A program made the translations under genes and the position numbers. 64,000 nt of DNA from Flavobacterium crocinum (lineage in GTDB: Bacteria > Bacteroidota > Bacteroidia > Flavobacteriales > Flavobacteriaceae), in NCBI RefSeq assembly GCF_003122385.1, contig NZ_CP029255.1, forward strand, positions 558,001-622,000, read 5' to 3'. Positions 1 through 7,646 of this stretch are shown here, piece by piece. Position 1 is the stretch's first letter. Every line of letters begins with the position of its first letter. The notes beneath the pieces were generated by a model. The model was given only the letters and a program-made list of their open reading frames with translations, was not told the DNA's origin and did no database searches.

Positions 1-427
1 ATTTAGTTTTTCCGGCATATAGAATTCGGTCACCAGATTTTAGTCCCGCTTTCGCTGAAGGTCCGTTTTCAATTGGTTTTATAATGGCAACCGAATCTTT
101 ATACATATAAAAATTGATTCCAATTCCAACGAAATCTCCTTTCATGCTTTCGGCTACTTCTGCTTGTTCGCTTGGCGGAATATAAACTGAATGCGGATCT
201 AATTTGGAAAGTATATTATCTACTGTAAGATTAACAATAGAGTCTGTATTGATGCTGTCAACATATTCATTATTGATAAAATCAATCAGTTTGTTCAGTT
301 TGGTTTTAGAGTAATTTTTAGCCAAAAACTGATCATCGGTGGGAGCGTTCATAAGGCTTCCGACAACCGTTCCCAGAGCAAAAGTCGCTCCGATTATTAT
401 AGGTAAATATTTCGAATTAAATTTCAT
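1..427 (-). CDS. S41-family C-terminal processing protease (CtpA-like), 5' part only
   Basis: This is the N-terminal part (about 142 codons) of a carboxyl-terminal processing serine protease; the rest lies beyond the left edge. A hydrophobic N-terminal segment (residues about 8-26) predicts membrane anchoring or export to the periplasm. It is followed by the LDPHSVYIPP stretch typical of the family and the beginning of a PDZ domain (GDFVGIGINF, then GPSAKAGLKSGDRIL). The Ser/Lys catalytic region is not in the window. The ATG at 427 overlaps the stop of the upstream dCMP deaminase gene by one base (TAATG), so the two are co-translated. Such proteases trim periplasmic proteins at their C termini. 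The family call is firm; the substrate is unknown. Confidence 0.9.
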   Translation of the reverse strand, partial: MKFNSKYLPIIIGATFALGTVVGSLMNAPTDDQFLAKNYSKTKLNKLIDFINNEYVDSINTDSIVNLTVDNILSKLDPHSVYIPPSEQAEVAESMKGDFVGIGINFYMYKDSVAIIKPIENGPSAKAGLKSGDRILYAGKTK

Positions 428-858
428 TACTCTTCTAAGTCAGGAATATGTTGTACTTCTACACCCGCTTTTATTAAAAATTGAATTCCGGAATCATCAC
501 GATATCCATCTTTATACACCACTCTTTTTATTCCGGACTGATGTATCAATTTACTGCATTCCTTACAAGGCGAAAGCGTAATATATAATGTGGCACCTTC
601 GCAAGATTGTGTAGACCTTGCTACTTTAAGGATCGCATTTGCTTCGGCATGTAAAACATCCCAACGTGTAAGACCTTCTTCGTCTTCGCAGCAATTTTCA
701 AATCCGGATGGCGTACCATTGTAACCATCAGAAATAATCATTCGGTCTTTTACGATAATGGCGCCAACTTGTTTTCTTTTACAATAAGAAAGCTGACTCC
801 ACTCTTTTGCAATTCGCAGATACGCTTTATCGTATTTATTCAATTTTTTTACTTCCAT
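427..858 (-). CDS. deoxycytidylate (dCMP) deaminase family protein
   Basis: This zinc-dependent cytidine/deoxycytidylate deaminase converts dCMP to dUMP and so feeds thymidylate synthesis in the cytosol. The zinc site is visible: HAE at residues 70-72 (His ligand and the proton-shuttling Glu) and PCKEC at 97-101 with both cysteine ligands. The 143-residue length fits the ComEB/dCMP deaminase type. The NGTPSGFENC stretch (47-56) is also family-typical. It lies between a HupE-like gene (5 bp upstream) and the CtpA-like gene (1-base overlap), which suggests one minus-strand operon without an obvious shared function. ComEB in Bacillus belongs to a competence operon, but nothing here suggests a competence role. 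Confidence 0.92.
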   Translation of the reverse strand: MEVKKLNKYDKAYLRIAKEWSQLSYCKRKQVGAIIVKDRMIISDGYNGTPSGFENCCEDEEGLTRWDVLHAEANAILKVARSTQSCEGATLYITLSPCKECSKLIHQSGIKRVVYKDGYRDDSGIQFLIKAGVEVQHIPDLEE

Positions 859-863
859 TTATT

Positions 864-1457
864 TTATCTGTTCCAAATCGGACTTTCGATAATCATCGGA
901 ATTACAACTCCAATAACAAAAGCCGACATTACCAGTGCCCAGTCGCGTTTTGAAAAACGAAAAACGGTTTGCACTATATATGATATTACCAAGACCACAA
1001 AAACTACTACCAATTGTGCCGCTTCAATCCCTAAAGCAAACTCTCCCAAAGGTAATAATTTTGAAGTTGCAGATCCTCCTAATATGGTTTTGAAATAATT
1101 GGAGAAACCTAAACCGTGAATAATACCAAAGAATAAAGTTATGAAAAATACGAGATTTACACTATCATTTTTTGAAGTCTTTCCTGCCGTAAATAAATGA
1201 TAGAGAGCCGTTACCAAAATTGTAATGGGAATAAGGAATTCTACAAGATTTACTTTTATAGTTATGATACCATAAACGGAAAGAATTAAAGCCAATGTAT
1301 GTCCTATTGTAAATAAAGAAACCAAAAGAAAAATTCTTTTCCAGTCTTTAAACAAATAAGGAACGGTTAAGGCGATTAAAAAAAGAACATGATCGTAGGC
1401 ATGAATATCTAAAACGTGTTTTAATCCTATTTGAAAGTAAATCCAAAATTGTGACAT
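864..1457 (-). CDS. HupE/UreJ-family membrane protein
   Basis: A 197-residue integral membrane protein with about six predicted helices and intramembrane histidines typical of HupE/UreJ proteins: KHVLDIHAYDH near the N terminus, TIGHTLAL in the middle and FFGIIHGLGFSNYF further on. Some family members move nickel or cobalt, but no hydrogenase, urease or cobalamin gene is visible nearby, so the metal role is unproven. It is the first gene of a tight minus-strand run with the dCMP deaminase and CtpA-like genes (gaps of 5 and -1 bp). Family assignment is good; the substrate is not assignable from sequence. Confidence 0.8.
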   Translation of the reverse strand: MSQFWIYFQIGLKHVLDIHAYDHVLFLIALTVPYLFKDWKRIFLLVSLFTIGHTLALILSVYGIITIKVNLVEFLIPITILVTALYHLFTAGKTSKNDSVNLVFFITLFFGIIHGLGFSNYFKTILGGSATSKLLPLGEFALGIEAAQLVVVFVVLVISYIVQTVFRFSKRDWALVMSAFVIGVVIPMIIESPIWNR

Positions 1458-1575
1458 AGGTAATCTATAATTTAAATAATTAGGGGTTGTAAACTTACGA
1501 TTAATTTTCAGAATTAAAGATTTAGGCTATCAAATCCTTCAAGAAAAATAAGTTAAATTTTATGAGAAATTTAAA

Positions 1576-1605
1576 TTTGTCAAATTAAAATAAGATTTAT
1601 ATTTG
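1576..1605 (+). promoter_or_regulatory. Bacteroidota-type promoter of the TerB-like gene
   Basis: TTTG at 1576-1579 and TATATTTG at 1598-1605 are 18 bp apart. This matches the flavobacterial -33 TTTG and -7 TAnnTTTG arrangement and sits 24 bp before the ATG. Confidence 0.7.
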
Positions 1606-1628
1606 CTCGATAAAAACCTTAACTAATT

Positions 1629-2060
1629 ATGGCATTTTCAGAATTATTTGATAACGAATTCAAACAAAGAAACAGAGGTCATTTCTCTGCAATTGTACGT
1701 GTCGCTTTTGCTGACGGGAAAATAACTCCCGAAGAGCAGGAGTTTTTGAACAAGCTTGCTTCAAGATTAGAAATTTCAGAAGACGAGTACAAAGAAATCC
1801 TAGCCGATCCTTGGAAACATCCTATAAATCCTCCTTATTTATATACACAGCGTTTAGAGCGTTTGTATGATTTAGCCAGAATGGTCCACGTAGACCATCA
1901 TTTAGGAGACAAACAAGAAGTAATGTTAGTTCGTATGGGACTTGCTTTAGGATTTACTCCAGGAAACGTAAACTATATTGTTTCAAAAGCATTATCTCTG
2001 GTAGATCAGAAAGTAGATTTAGATACTTTCTTGTTTGAAATGGAGAATATGAATAAATAG
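1629..2060 (+). CDS. TerB-family (tellurite-resistance-like) protein
   Basis: A soluble, mostly helical 143-residue protein with the TerB-like fold. The N-terminal half carries the FADGKITPEEQEFL signature (residues about 28-41), where acidic residues are thought to bind divalent metal in the family, and a second helical repeat follows. TerB-like domains occur in membrane-associated stress complexes; real tellurite resistance needs other ter genes, none of which are here. It is a stand-alone transcription unit with its own promoter, and it converges on fbp. A general stress or membrane-associated role is only inferred. Confidence 0.8.
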   Translation: MAFSELFDNEFKQRNRGHFSAIVRVAFADGKITPEEQEFLNKLASRLEISEDEYKEILADPWKHPINPPYLYTQRLERLYDLARMVHVDHHLGDKQEVMLVRMGLALGFTPGNVNYIVSKALSLVDQKVDLDTFLFEMENMNK

Positions 2061-2126
2061 TATTCAGTAGTCAGTTTTTAGTGTTCAGTTTATAACTGAT
2101 GAAAAACTGAAACGAAATTTAATTAT

Positions 2127-2165
2127 AAGCCCGACAGGTTTGAGCCTGTCGGGTTTGTTGTTTTT
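2127..2165. terminator. GC-rich hairpin with T-run
   Basis: Nine-base perfect stem CCCGACAGG (2130-2138) pairs with CCTGTCGGG (2145-2153), followed by a T-rich tract. It is well placed to end transcription of the TerB-like gene. Confidence 0.75.
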
Positions 2166-2198
2166 AATCCCAACAACCAACCTGAAACCTAAATAAAA

Positions 2199-2231
2199 AA
2201 ACCTAACAGGTTTTAAAAACCTGTTAGGTTT
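2199..2231. terminator. Long perfect palindrome, likely bidirectional terminator
   Basis: A near-continuous palindrome centred on 2215, with core CCTAACAGG pairing with CCTGTTAGG and A/T-rich flanks. It fits ending fbp on the minus strand as well as read-through from the left. Confidence 0.7.
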
Positions 2232-2264
2232 GCACAGTGACTGAACACTAAAAACTGAATACTG

Positions 2265-3269
2265 TTATTCAGCTGCCATAAATTCCTCTGCTTTTTCTAC
2301 CATATTATAGCTTCCGCAGAAAAACGGAACTCTTTGGTGTAGTTCTGTTGGTTGGATTTCCATAATTCTATTAAATCCGTCAGTTGCTTTTCCTCCTGCC
2401 TGTTCTGCAAGAAACGCCATTGGATTACATTCATACATTAAACGTAATTTCCCTTTTGGCGCTTTTGAACTTGTTGGATAAATATAAATACCGCCCTTAA
2501 TCATATTACGATGAAAATCGGAAACCAAACTTCCAATATATCTTGACGTATAAGGTCTATCCCCTTCTTCACGCTGACAATACTTGATGTAATTTTTTAC
2601 TCCCTGCGGAAAATGAACATAATTCCCTTCGTTGACCGAATAAATATTTCCGTCTTTTGGAAACTTCATATTCGGGTGTGAAAGATAAAAAGTTCCGATT
2701 GCGGGGTTCAACGTAAATCCGTTTACTCCATAACCTGTCGTGTAAACCAGCATGGTTGAAGTTCCATAAATTACATAGCCTGCTGCCACCTGATTGATTC
2801 CCGGCTGTAAAAAATCCTCGCTGGTTACCGGAGTTCCAATTGGCGTTACTCTTCTAAAAACAGAAAAGATCGTTCCTACTGAAACATTCACATCAATGTT
2901 TGAAGATCCGTCAAGCGGATCCATTAAGATCACGTACTTATTATTATGACAGTTGTCGCTCCCCTGAACTGTAATATAATCGTCGTTTTCTTCTGAAGCA
3001 ATACCACAGACAATCTCACGGTTTATTAACGTCTGGATAAATACTTCGTTGGCATAGACATCTAATTTTTGCTGGTCTTCTCCCTGAATATTCTGTTCGC
3101 CCGCGGCGCCAATAATATCCACCAAACCCGCTTGGTTTACTTTATGATTGACCACCTTGGCCGCCAATCTAATAGAGTTGATAATTCGCGAGAGCTCTCC
3201 CGACGAATACTGAAATGCTTTTTGGTTCTCAATAATAAACTCTCCCAGTGTTTTATTGCGTTCTTCCAT
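2265..3269 (-). CDS. fbp: fructose-1,6-bisphosphatase, class I
   Basis: This enzyme hydrolyses fructose-1,6-bisphosphate to fructose-6-phosphate, the committing step of gluconeogenesis in the cytosol. The class I metal and substrate motif [10 protein letters not shown] is at residues 117-126, with the metal-binding acidic pair at about 93-94 (ASEEND). The sugar-phosphate-binding region [22 protein letters not shown] is near the C terminus. At 334 residues it is full length. It is transcribed alone on the minus strand, diverging from the GNAT and aspartokinase genes. Nothing is unusual in the sequence. Confidence 0.97.
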   Translation of the reverse strand: MEERNKTLGEFIIENQKAFQYSSGELSRIINSIRLAAKVVNHKVNQAGLVDIIGAAGEQNIQGEDQQKLDVYANEVFIQTLINREIVCGIASEENDDYITVQGSDNCHNNKYVILMDPLDGSSNIDVNVSVGTIFSVFRRVTPIGTPVTSEDFLQPGINQVAAGYVIYGTSTMLVYTTGYGVNGFTLNPAIGTFYLSHPNMKFPKDGNIYSVNEGNYVHFPQGVKNYIKYCQREEGDRPYTSRYIGSLVSDFHRNMIKGGIYIYPTSSKAPKGKLRLMYECNPMAFLAEQAGGKATDGFNRIMEIQPTELHQRVPFFCGSYNMVEKAEEFMAAE

Positions 3270-3531
3270 TGCTAAATCGTTATAGTTTTATTTTTAAGTC
3301 ACAAATATCGCTTATTTTGTGAGAATGATTTAAAAATTATTTTGTTAGTTTGCCCTTATTGTATATTTGCTAATATTTTGCGAAAAGCAACTTTTAAAAT
3401 GATTTTTATTTGATAATAATTAAATAAAAATACGAATACATAAAATTGCTTCTTTCAAATGTTTGTGAAAACAAATTCTACATTAGGAAAAAGCAATACT
3501 ATAAAGGACAAAAAAATAAAGTTTACCAATT

Positions 3532-4020
3532 ATGAATATTAGAAAAGGAAATCCTGAGGACATGAAATCGGTGTTGGAGCTAATTCAGGAGCTGGCAATA
3601 TTCGAAAAAGAACCTGAAGCTGTAGTGATTACAGAAGAAGATTTAGTTCGTGACGGATTTGGAGAAAACCCGCTTTTTCAGGTTTTTGTAGCGGAGGTTG
3701 AAAACGAAGAAAAACAAAAAGAAATAGTTGGAATTGCTTTATACTACTATCGTTATTCTACCTGGAAAGGAAAGACAATTCACCTTGAAGATCTGATTGT
3801 AAAAGAAAAAATGCGCGGTACCGGTTTAGGATCAGCGCTTTACGCTGAAATCATGAAACAAGGTAAAAAAGACGGCGTTCGAAGAGTAGAATGGAATGTT
3901 TTGGCCTGGAATACACCAGCCGTTAATTTTTACAAAAATTCCGGTGCCAAAATCCTTGACGATTGGCAGGTCGTTCAAATGGATGAAGCGGGAGTTAATG
4001 CGTTCTTAGAAAAATTATAA
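3532..4020 (+). CDS. GNAT-family N-acetyltransferase (SSAT-like)
   Basis: A 162-residue acetyl-CoA-dependent N-acetyltransferase. The acetyl-CoA pyrophosphate-binding loop RGTGLG is at residues 95-100, preceded by the HLEDLIV strand. The C-terminal WNTPAVNFYKNSGA segment is typical of the spermidine/spermine or thialysine acetyltransferase branch. The acceptor is probably a small amine, but the exact substrate cannot be read from sequence. It precedes the aspartokinase gene, with a repeat-rich 242-bp gap between them, so it is probably a separate unit. Confidence 0.88.
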   Translation: MNIRKGNPEDMKSVLELIQELAIFEKEPEAVVITEEDLVRDGFGENPLFQVFVAEVENEEKQKEIVGIALYYYRYSTWKGKTIHLEDLIVKEKMRGTGLGSALYAEIMKQGKKDGVRRVEWNVLAWNTPAVNFYKNSGAKILDDWQVVQMDEAGVNAFLEKL

Positions 4021-4029
4021 AAAAATAGT

Positions 4030-4200
4030 TCGCCACAGATTATTAGGATTAAAATGATTTTTGTAATCCATATCAGTTTGCCACGAATTGCACTAATCAA
4101 CACAAATTAATTAGTGGAAATTTGTGAAATTGCTTCGCCTGTTCGCTATCGCTCGGGTCGTGGCAAAAAATCTGTGAAAATCATTTTAATCTGTGGCAAA
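4030..4200. repeat. Nested GCCAC...GTGGC inverted repeats
   Basis: Outer arms near 4031 (GCCACAGATTATTAGG) and 4178-4198 (reverse-complement-like, ending CTGTGGC) enclose an inner pair, CCACGAATTGCACTAA at 4081 and GTCGTGGC near 4157. The inner region holds a GCTTCGCCTGTTCGCTATCG tract (from 4132) that recurs with small changes near 54590. This fills the gap between the GNAT and aspartokinase genes. Confidence 0.7.
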
Positions 4201-4262
4201 AAAACAAAATACTAGATTTCCTCAAATCTAAAATCTAAAATCTAAAAAATCTAAAATTAAAA

Positions 4263-5522
4263 ATGAGAGTATTTAAATTTGGTGGAGCATCTGTAAAAGA
4301 TGCTGATGGAATTAAAAACGTATATGACGTTTTACAAAAAGTAGGTTATGAAGACGTGATTCTTGTGGTTTCGGCTATGGGGAAAACAACAAATGCTCTT
4401 GAAGTTGTAATAAAGAATTACTTCGAAAAATCGACAGAGTTAAGTTCTTCTGTACAAGAAATCAAAAAATACCACAATCAAATCTTACTGGATTTGTTTG
4501 AAGATGAAAATAATGACGTTTTTGCAGCTGTAAATGCGCAGTTCGCTGAATTAGAATATTTTTTAGCGCATAATAAATCTCCAAATTACAACTTCGTTTA
4601 TGATCAGGTGGTAAGTTTTGGTGAATTGATTTCTACTAATATTCTTAGTCATTATATGAATTTCAGAGGAATTCAGACACAATGGCTTGATGTACGTAAT
4701 TTCATTAAGACCAATGCAAATTACAGAGATGCAGAAGTGGATTGGGAAACGACGCAACAAAACATCAGCAAAAATGTTCCAAGAAAACAATTAAACATTA
4801 CGCAAGGTTTCTTAGGTGCTGACGAAAACAATTTCACGACAACTTTAGGCCGTGAAGGTTCTGATTATACTGCGGGAATTTTTGCATACTGCTTAAATGC
4901 AGAAAGCGTAACGATCTGGAAAGATGTTCCCGGAGTTATGAATGCTGACCCTCGTTATTTTGAAAATGCAAGTCTTTTAAACCAAATTTCGTATCGTGAA
5001 GCTATCGAATTGGCGTTTTACGGCGCAACGGTTATTCACCCAAAAACATTACAGCCTTTACAGAAAAAAGAAATTCCTTTGTATGTAAAATCATTTATTA
5101 ATCCTTTATTAAAAGGAACATGCGTTTCTAAAGGTGTTGATCTGGAACCACAATATCCATGTTTTATTGTAAAAAGAGAACAACTTTTAATCTCACTTTC
5201 TTCTATTGATTTCTCTTTCATTATGGAAGAAAACATCAGCGAGATTTTTGGTTTATTCCACGAATTTAAAATCAAAGTAAACTTAATTCAGAACTCTGCC
5301 ATTAGTTTTTCTGTTTGCGTGGAAGATAAATTTGGAAATTTCCCGGAATTGAATGCTATTCTTTCTAAAAAATTCAAAGTAGAATACAGCGAAAATGTAA
5401 CCTTATACACAATCCGTCACTTTACGGAAGAAGCTGCAGCAACTGTTGAAGCTAACAAAGAAGTTTTATTAAAACAAGTGAGTCGTGAAACGATGCAGAT
5501 TGTGACTAAAGAACTTAATTAA
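4263..5522 (+). CDS. aspartate kinase
   Basis: A monofunctional aspartokinase, which phosphorylates L-aspartate to open the lysine, threonine, methionine and diaminopimelate pathway. The amino-acid-kinase N terminus KFGGASV is at residues 5-11, with VVSAMGKTTN after it and the catalytic TLGREGSDYTA region near 195. The C-terminal 120 residues look like ACT regulatory domains, which suggests feedback control by an end-product amino acid. At 419 residues there is no room for a fused homoserine dehydrogenase or decarboxylase domain. A clear terminator follows. Confidence 0.95.
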   Translation: MRVFKFGGASVKDADGIKNVYDVLQKVGYEDVILVVSAMGKTTNALEVVIKNYFEKSTELSSSVQEIKKYHNQILLDLFEDENNDVFAAVNAQFAELEYFLAHNKSPNYNFVYDQVVSFGELISTNILSHYMNFRGIQTQWLDVRNFIKTNANYRDAEVDWETTQQNISKNVPRKQLNITQGFLGADENNFTTTLGREGSDYTAGIFAYCLNAESVTIWKDVPGVMNADPRYFENASLLNQISYREAIELAFYGATVIHPKTLQPLQKKEIPLYVKSFINPLLKGTCVSKGVDLEPQYPCFIVKREQLLISLSSIDFSFIMEENISEIFGLFHEFKIKVNLIQNSAISFSVCVEDKFGNFPELNAILSKKFKVEYSENVTLYTIRHFTEEAAATVEANKEVLLKQVSRETMQIVTKELN

Positions 5523-5565
5523 TACTTTATAAAAAGGTAATTATTTCAATTCAACTATATTTAGA

Positions 5566-5598
5566 AGGGCTCTACATGATTGTAGAGCCTTTTTAGTT
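5566..5598. terminator. Bidirectional terminator between aspartokinase and XRE genes
   Basis: GGCTCTACA (5568-5576) pairs with TGTAGAGCC (5581-5589) across a 4-base loop and is followed by a T-run. It lies between two converging genes. Confidence 0.85.
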
Positions 5599-5946
5599 TT
5601 TCCCTTTATTTAACTCACTAATAATCATTTTCAAATCTTCTATTTGTAATTCGTATTGTCTTATTATTTTTCTGTAAAAGTGAAGCGCTTCACTTTCCGT
5701 TTGGAGTTCTGTACTTATTAAATTTTCATAAACAGAATCTCCCACTCCTCTTCTTACTAATTCTTCAGGAGTTATATCGAACATTTGACAGATTTTATTA
5801 AAATGAATAGTCCAAGAAGTACTTTCGCCACGCTCCATTCTAGCATAAGCAGACTGTGAAATTTTTAAACAATCTGCAACTTCTTCCTGTGACATATTTT
5901 TTGATTTTCTCAGCATTTTCAAATTATCTCCTACAATTTTATTCAT
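5593..5946 (-). CDS. XRE-family helix-turn-helix regulator
   Basis: A 117-residue DNA-binding protein. Residues about 7-62 form an HTH_3 domain (LRKSKNMSQEEVADCLKISQ, then SAYARMERGES). The C-terminal third (about 85-117) is a predicted coiled coil (YRKIIRQYELQIEDLKMIIS), which suggests a dimer. It is divergent from the bacteriocin-like peptide gene at 6091 and shares a 144-bp intergenic region with two inverted repeats, so it probably controls that gene and itself. Direct proof of the target is lacking. Confidence 0.88.
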   Translation of the reverse strand: MNKIVGDNLKMLRKSKNMSQEEVADCLKISQSAYARMERGESTSWTIHFNKICQMFDITPEELVRRGVGDSVYENLISTELQTESEALHFYRKIIRQYELQIEDLKMIISELNKGKN

Positions 5947-5950
5947 ATTT

Positions 5951-6031
5951 AACCTTTTTAAACAAATATAAACATAAGAATTAATTTACAATTAGTCAAA
6001 AAAAGGTTTTAATTAACCGATTTTCGACTAA
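5951..6031. promoter_or_regulatory. Candidate operator, two inverted repeats
   Basis: AACCTTTTT (5951-5959) matches AAAAAGGTT (6000-6008) in inverse, and TTAGTC (5992-5997) matches GACTAA (6026-6031). They lie between the divergent XRE gene and the bacteriocin promoter. The right-hand arms end about 20 bp before the -7 box, a plausible repressor or activator site. Confidence 0.5.
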
Positions 6032-6051
6032 GACTTTTTTTTAATCCTATA

Positions 6052-6059
6052 TAAATTTG
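6052..6059 (+). promoter_or_regulatory. -7 box of the bacteriocin-like gene
   Basis: TAAATTTG is a perfect TAnnTTTG, 31 bp before the ATG. No TTTG -33 box is seen at 17-20 bp upstream, which fits activator- or repressor-dependent use. Confidence 0.65.
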
Positions 6060-6090
6060 AAAAAATATTAACCAATAAATTTAAATCATT

Positions 6091-6297
6091 ATGAAAAAAC
6101 TAGAATTAAAACAAATGGAAAATTTAGAAGGTGGGAAATCATCATACTGTACAAAAGAAGCAACAGGATTATTACTTGGTGCAGGATGTTTTGTATTTGC
6201 CGCAGCTACGGGGGGCATAGGTGCACTTGCTGTTGCTGGACTTAGTTTTTATCTAGCTGCAGACTCTGCCGCAGGTGGAGCTTGCTCTAGTTGGTAA
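6091..6297 (+). CDS. double-glycine leader bacteriocin-like peptide precursor
   Basis: A 68-residue precursor. The first 15 residues, MKKLELKQMENLEGG, form a leader ending in Gly-Gly with the usual Leu/Met/Leu spacing. Cleavage after G15 would give a 53-residue peptide. The mature part has three cysteines (C20, C33, C65) and a long Gly/Ala-rich hydrophobic stretch (about 26-57) that could insert into membranes. A C39-peptidase ABC exporter is encoded 2 kb downstream, as expected for such peptides. A hairpin just after the stop may keep the peptide transcript abundant relative to the downstream genes. It could instead be a signalling peptide. Its target is unknown. Confidence 0.82.
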   Translation: MKKLELKQMENLEGGKSSYCTKEATGLLLGAGCFVFAAATGGIGALAVAGLSFYLAADSAAGGACSSW

Positions 6298-6301
6298 CAA
6301 A

Positions 6302-6332
6302 TAAAACGCCACTAAATTAGTGGTGTTTTTAT
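6302..6332 (+). terminator. Hairpin after the peptide gene (attenuator)
   Basis: ACGCCACTA pairs with TAGTGGTGT (one G-T pair) over a 3-base loop, then a run of T. It is placed between the peptide gene and the downstream membrane-protein genes, so it may let only part of the transcription continue. Confidence 0.75.
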
Positions 6333-6345
6333 AAAACTTACAAAA

Positions 6346-6492
6346 ATGAAAAAATTTATTTATCTATTTACGATGCTAAATTCAGTATATCTATTATCAA
6401 TTATTTGCACAAGTACTGATACTAAGCTTATAATTTCAAGCATATTAATATATATGACACTTTTTTTAATTTACAGAAAGATTAAGAATTAA
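6346..6492 (+). CDS. 48-residue two-helix membrane protein, bacteriocin-immunity candidate
   Basis: ATG at 6346 to TAA at 6490-6492 encodes 48 residues. Two hydrophobic segments (about 4-21 and 28-43) flank a short polar loop (STDTK), and the C terminus is basic (YRKIKN). Small two-helix proteins next to bacteriocin genes often give self-protection, but this one matches no family that I recognise. It follows the bacteriocin-like gene by 48 bp, across the hairpin. Being so short, it could also be non-coding, although length and composition resemble the other tiny gene at 7647. Confidence 0.5.
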   Translation: MKKFIYLFTMLNSVYLLSIICTSTDTKLIISSILIYMTLFLIYRKIKN

Positions 6493-6627
6493 AACTCTTC
6501 TCCACATCATTATTCAATAAATCACTGTAATCAAATTATTATTGTTTTGTTTTATTCTAAAAGTAACCTCCAAAACATTAATCTTTTTATTTGACAATTT
6601 CGTAACTAATTTTTCTGGTTCTAATAA

Positions 6628-7014
6628 ATGATTATGAAACACCCATTTATAAAATGGCTTTTGCTTTGTATAGTGACTTTGTTTGTTTCTGAACTTTTTA
6701 AAAATGCAATCAATTTTGATAGACTTTTTCATAGTTCGTTTTCAGAACAATTTACATCAAAACAAATCGAAAACAATAAATGCTCATCATTTAACACACA
6801 ACTATTATTATCCATAACTTATATGAGGTTTTCTATTTTTAAGTTTTTAATTGCTGTTATAGCTAGTATTTATCTGGCTTACTATTATTATACAAATCAA
6901 AATTCAGATTCATCTACACTAAAAATGGCTGGAGTGTTGTGTCTAGGGATTGCTATTGTAATAGCACTAATTAATAAAAGTAAAAAAAGTCGTAATAATG
7001 ACAATAAAAATTAA
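6628..7014 (+). CDS. membrane protein, short tandem paralogue of the next gene
   Basis: A 128-residue protein of unknown function with about three hydrophobic segments (7-25, 68-87, 100-118) and a basic, polar C terminus. Its N-terminal 50 residues resemble those of the next gene: IKWLLLCIVTLFVSELFK here against LKYLLLCVLSILLNHLLK there, and SSFSEQFTSKQIE against NSLYEQLTSLQIE. The similarity continues more weakly into the second helix. It ends 87 residues shorter than its neighbour, so it is a truncated or diverged copy. The next gene starts inside its 3' end (17-bp overlap). An in-frame ATG at 6823 could start a 63-residue two-helix protein. Confidence 0.65.
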   Translation: MIMKHPFIKWLLLCIVTLFVSELFKNAINFDRLFHSSFSEQFTSKQIENNKCSSFNTQLLLSITYMRFSIFKFLIAVIASIYLAYYYYTNQNSDSSTLKMAGVLCLGIAIVIALINKSKKSRNNDNKN

Positions 7015-7645
7015 TATTAAAAATACTTTTCTTAAATACTTATTACTTTGTGTATTATCAATTTTACTAAATCATTTGCTCAAAGAAATAGTGAATTTAG
7101 ATAAACTACTATATAATTCTTTATATGAACAGCTTACCTCATTACAAATCGAAAAACTTTTTGAATTTCAGAAGAAGTGGCAATGGTTAAATTATACAAT
7201 TCCTCCCATATTTATAATTGTAAAAACCTTAATAATATCTTCAATTATTTACATAGGAATATTCCTTTTCAACACAGACTTAAAATTTAGAATTATAATA
7301 GATTTTGTTCTCAAAGCAGAATTTATTTTTTTACTAGTACCTATTTTTAAAATCATCTGGTTTTACTTTTTTCAAACCAATTATACTCTAGGAGATGTTC
7401 AAAGCTTTTATCCACTCTCTGCCCTAAATATTATAGGTTATAAAGGATTAGAAACTTGGTTTATTTATCCTTTTCAGATTCTTAATTTATTTGAATTTTT
7501 CTATATCATTTATTTAGGATATGAAATTGGCAAACACACTCAGACCAATACAGATTATGGACTAAAAGTTGTCGGTTTAAGTTATGTACCTAGCTTATTT
7601 TTATGGATTGCCACCGTAATGTTTTTCACTCTTAATTACAGTTAG
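6998..7645 (+). CDS. multi-pass membrane protein of the bacteriocin island
   Basis: A 215-residue protein with about five predicted helices (11-30, 65-90, 100-128, 150-170, 190-212). I recognise no family. The N-terminal region is duplicated in the preceding gene. Translation overlaps that gene by 17 bp, and the next tiny gene begins 2 bp after its stop, so it belongs to the exporter operon. Possible roles are immunity, export assistance or peptide modification; nothing in the sequence (no metal or nucleophile motif) decides between them. Base composition is clearly more AT-rich than in the housekeeping neighbours. Confidence 0.7.
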   Translation: MTIKINIKNTFLKYLLLCVLSILLNHLLKEIVNLDKLLYNSLYEQLTSLQIEKLFEFQKKWQWLNYTIPPIFIIVKTLIISSIIYIGIFLFNTDLKFRIIIDFVLKAEFIFLLVPIFKIIWFYFFQTNYTLGDVQSFYPLSALNIIGYKGLETWFIYPFQILNLFEFFYIIYLGYEIGKHTQTNTDYGLKVVGLSYVPSLFLWIATVMFFTLNYS

Positions 7646-7646
7646 C

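Larger units (their letters stand above)
2059..2264. repeat. CAGTATTCAG-type inverted repeat framing two hairpins
   Basis: Between the convergent TerB-like and fbp genes, a tract rich in TATTCAG and TTAGTGTTCAG (2059-2098) is repeated in inverted orientation at about 2233-2263. Two strong hairpins lie between the arms. Related tracts occur at about 26052-26155 and 51308-51384. Confidence 0.75.

Noticed and set aside
6514..6732. 72-residue minus-strand frame overlapping the start of the 6628 gene
   Set aside because: The sense strand has a membrane protein with a recognisable paralogue; the antisense frame is polar, has no features and lies in very AT-rich DNA.
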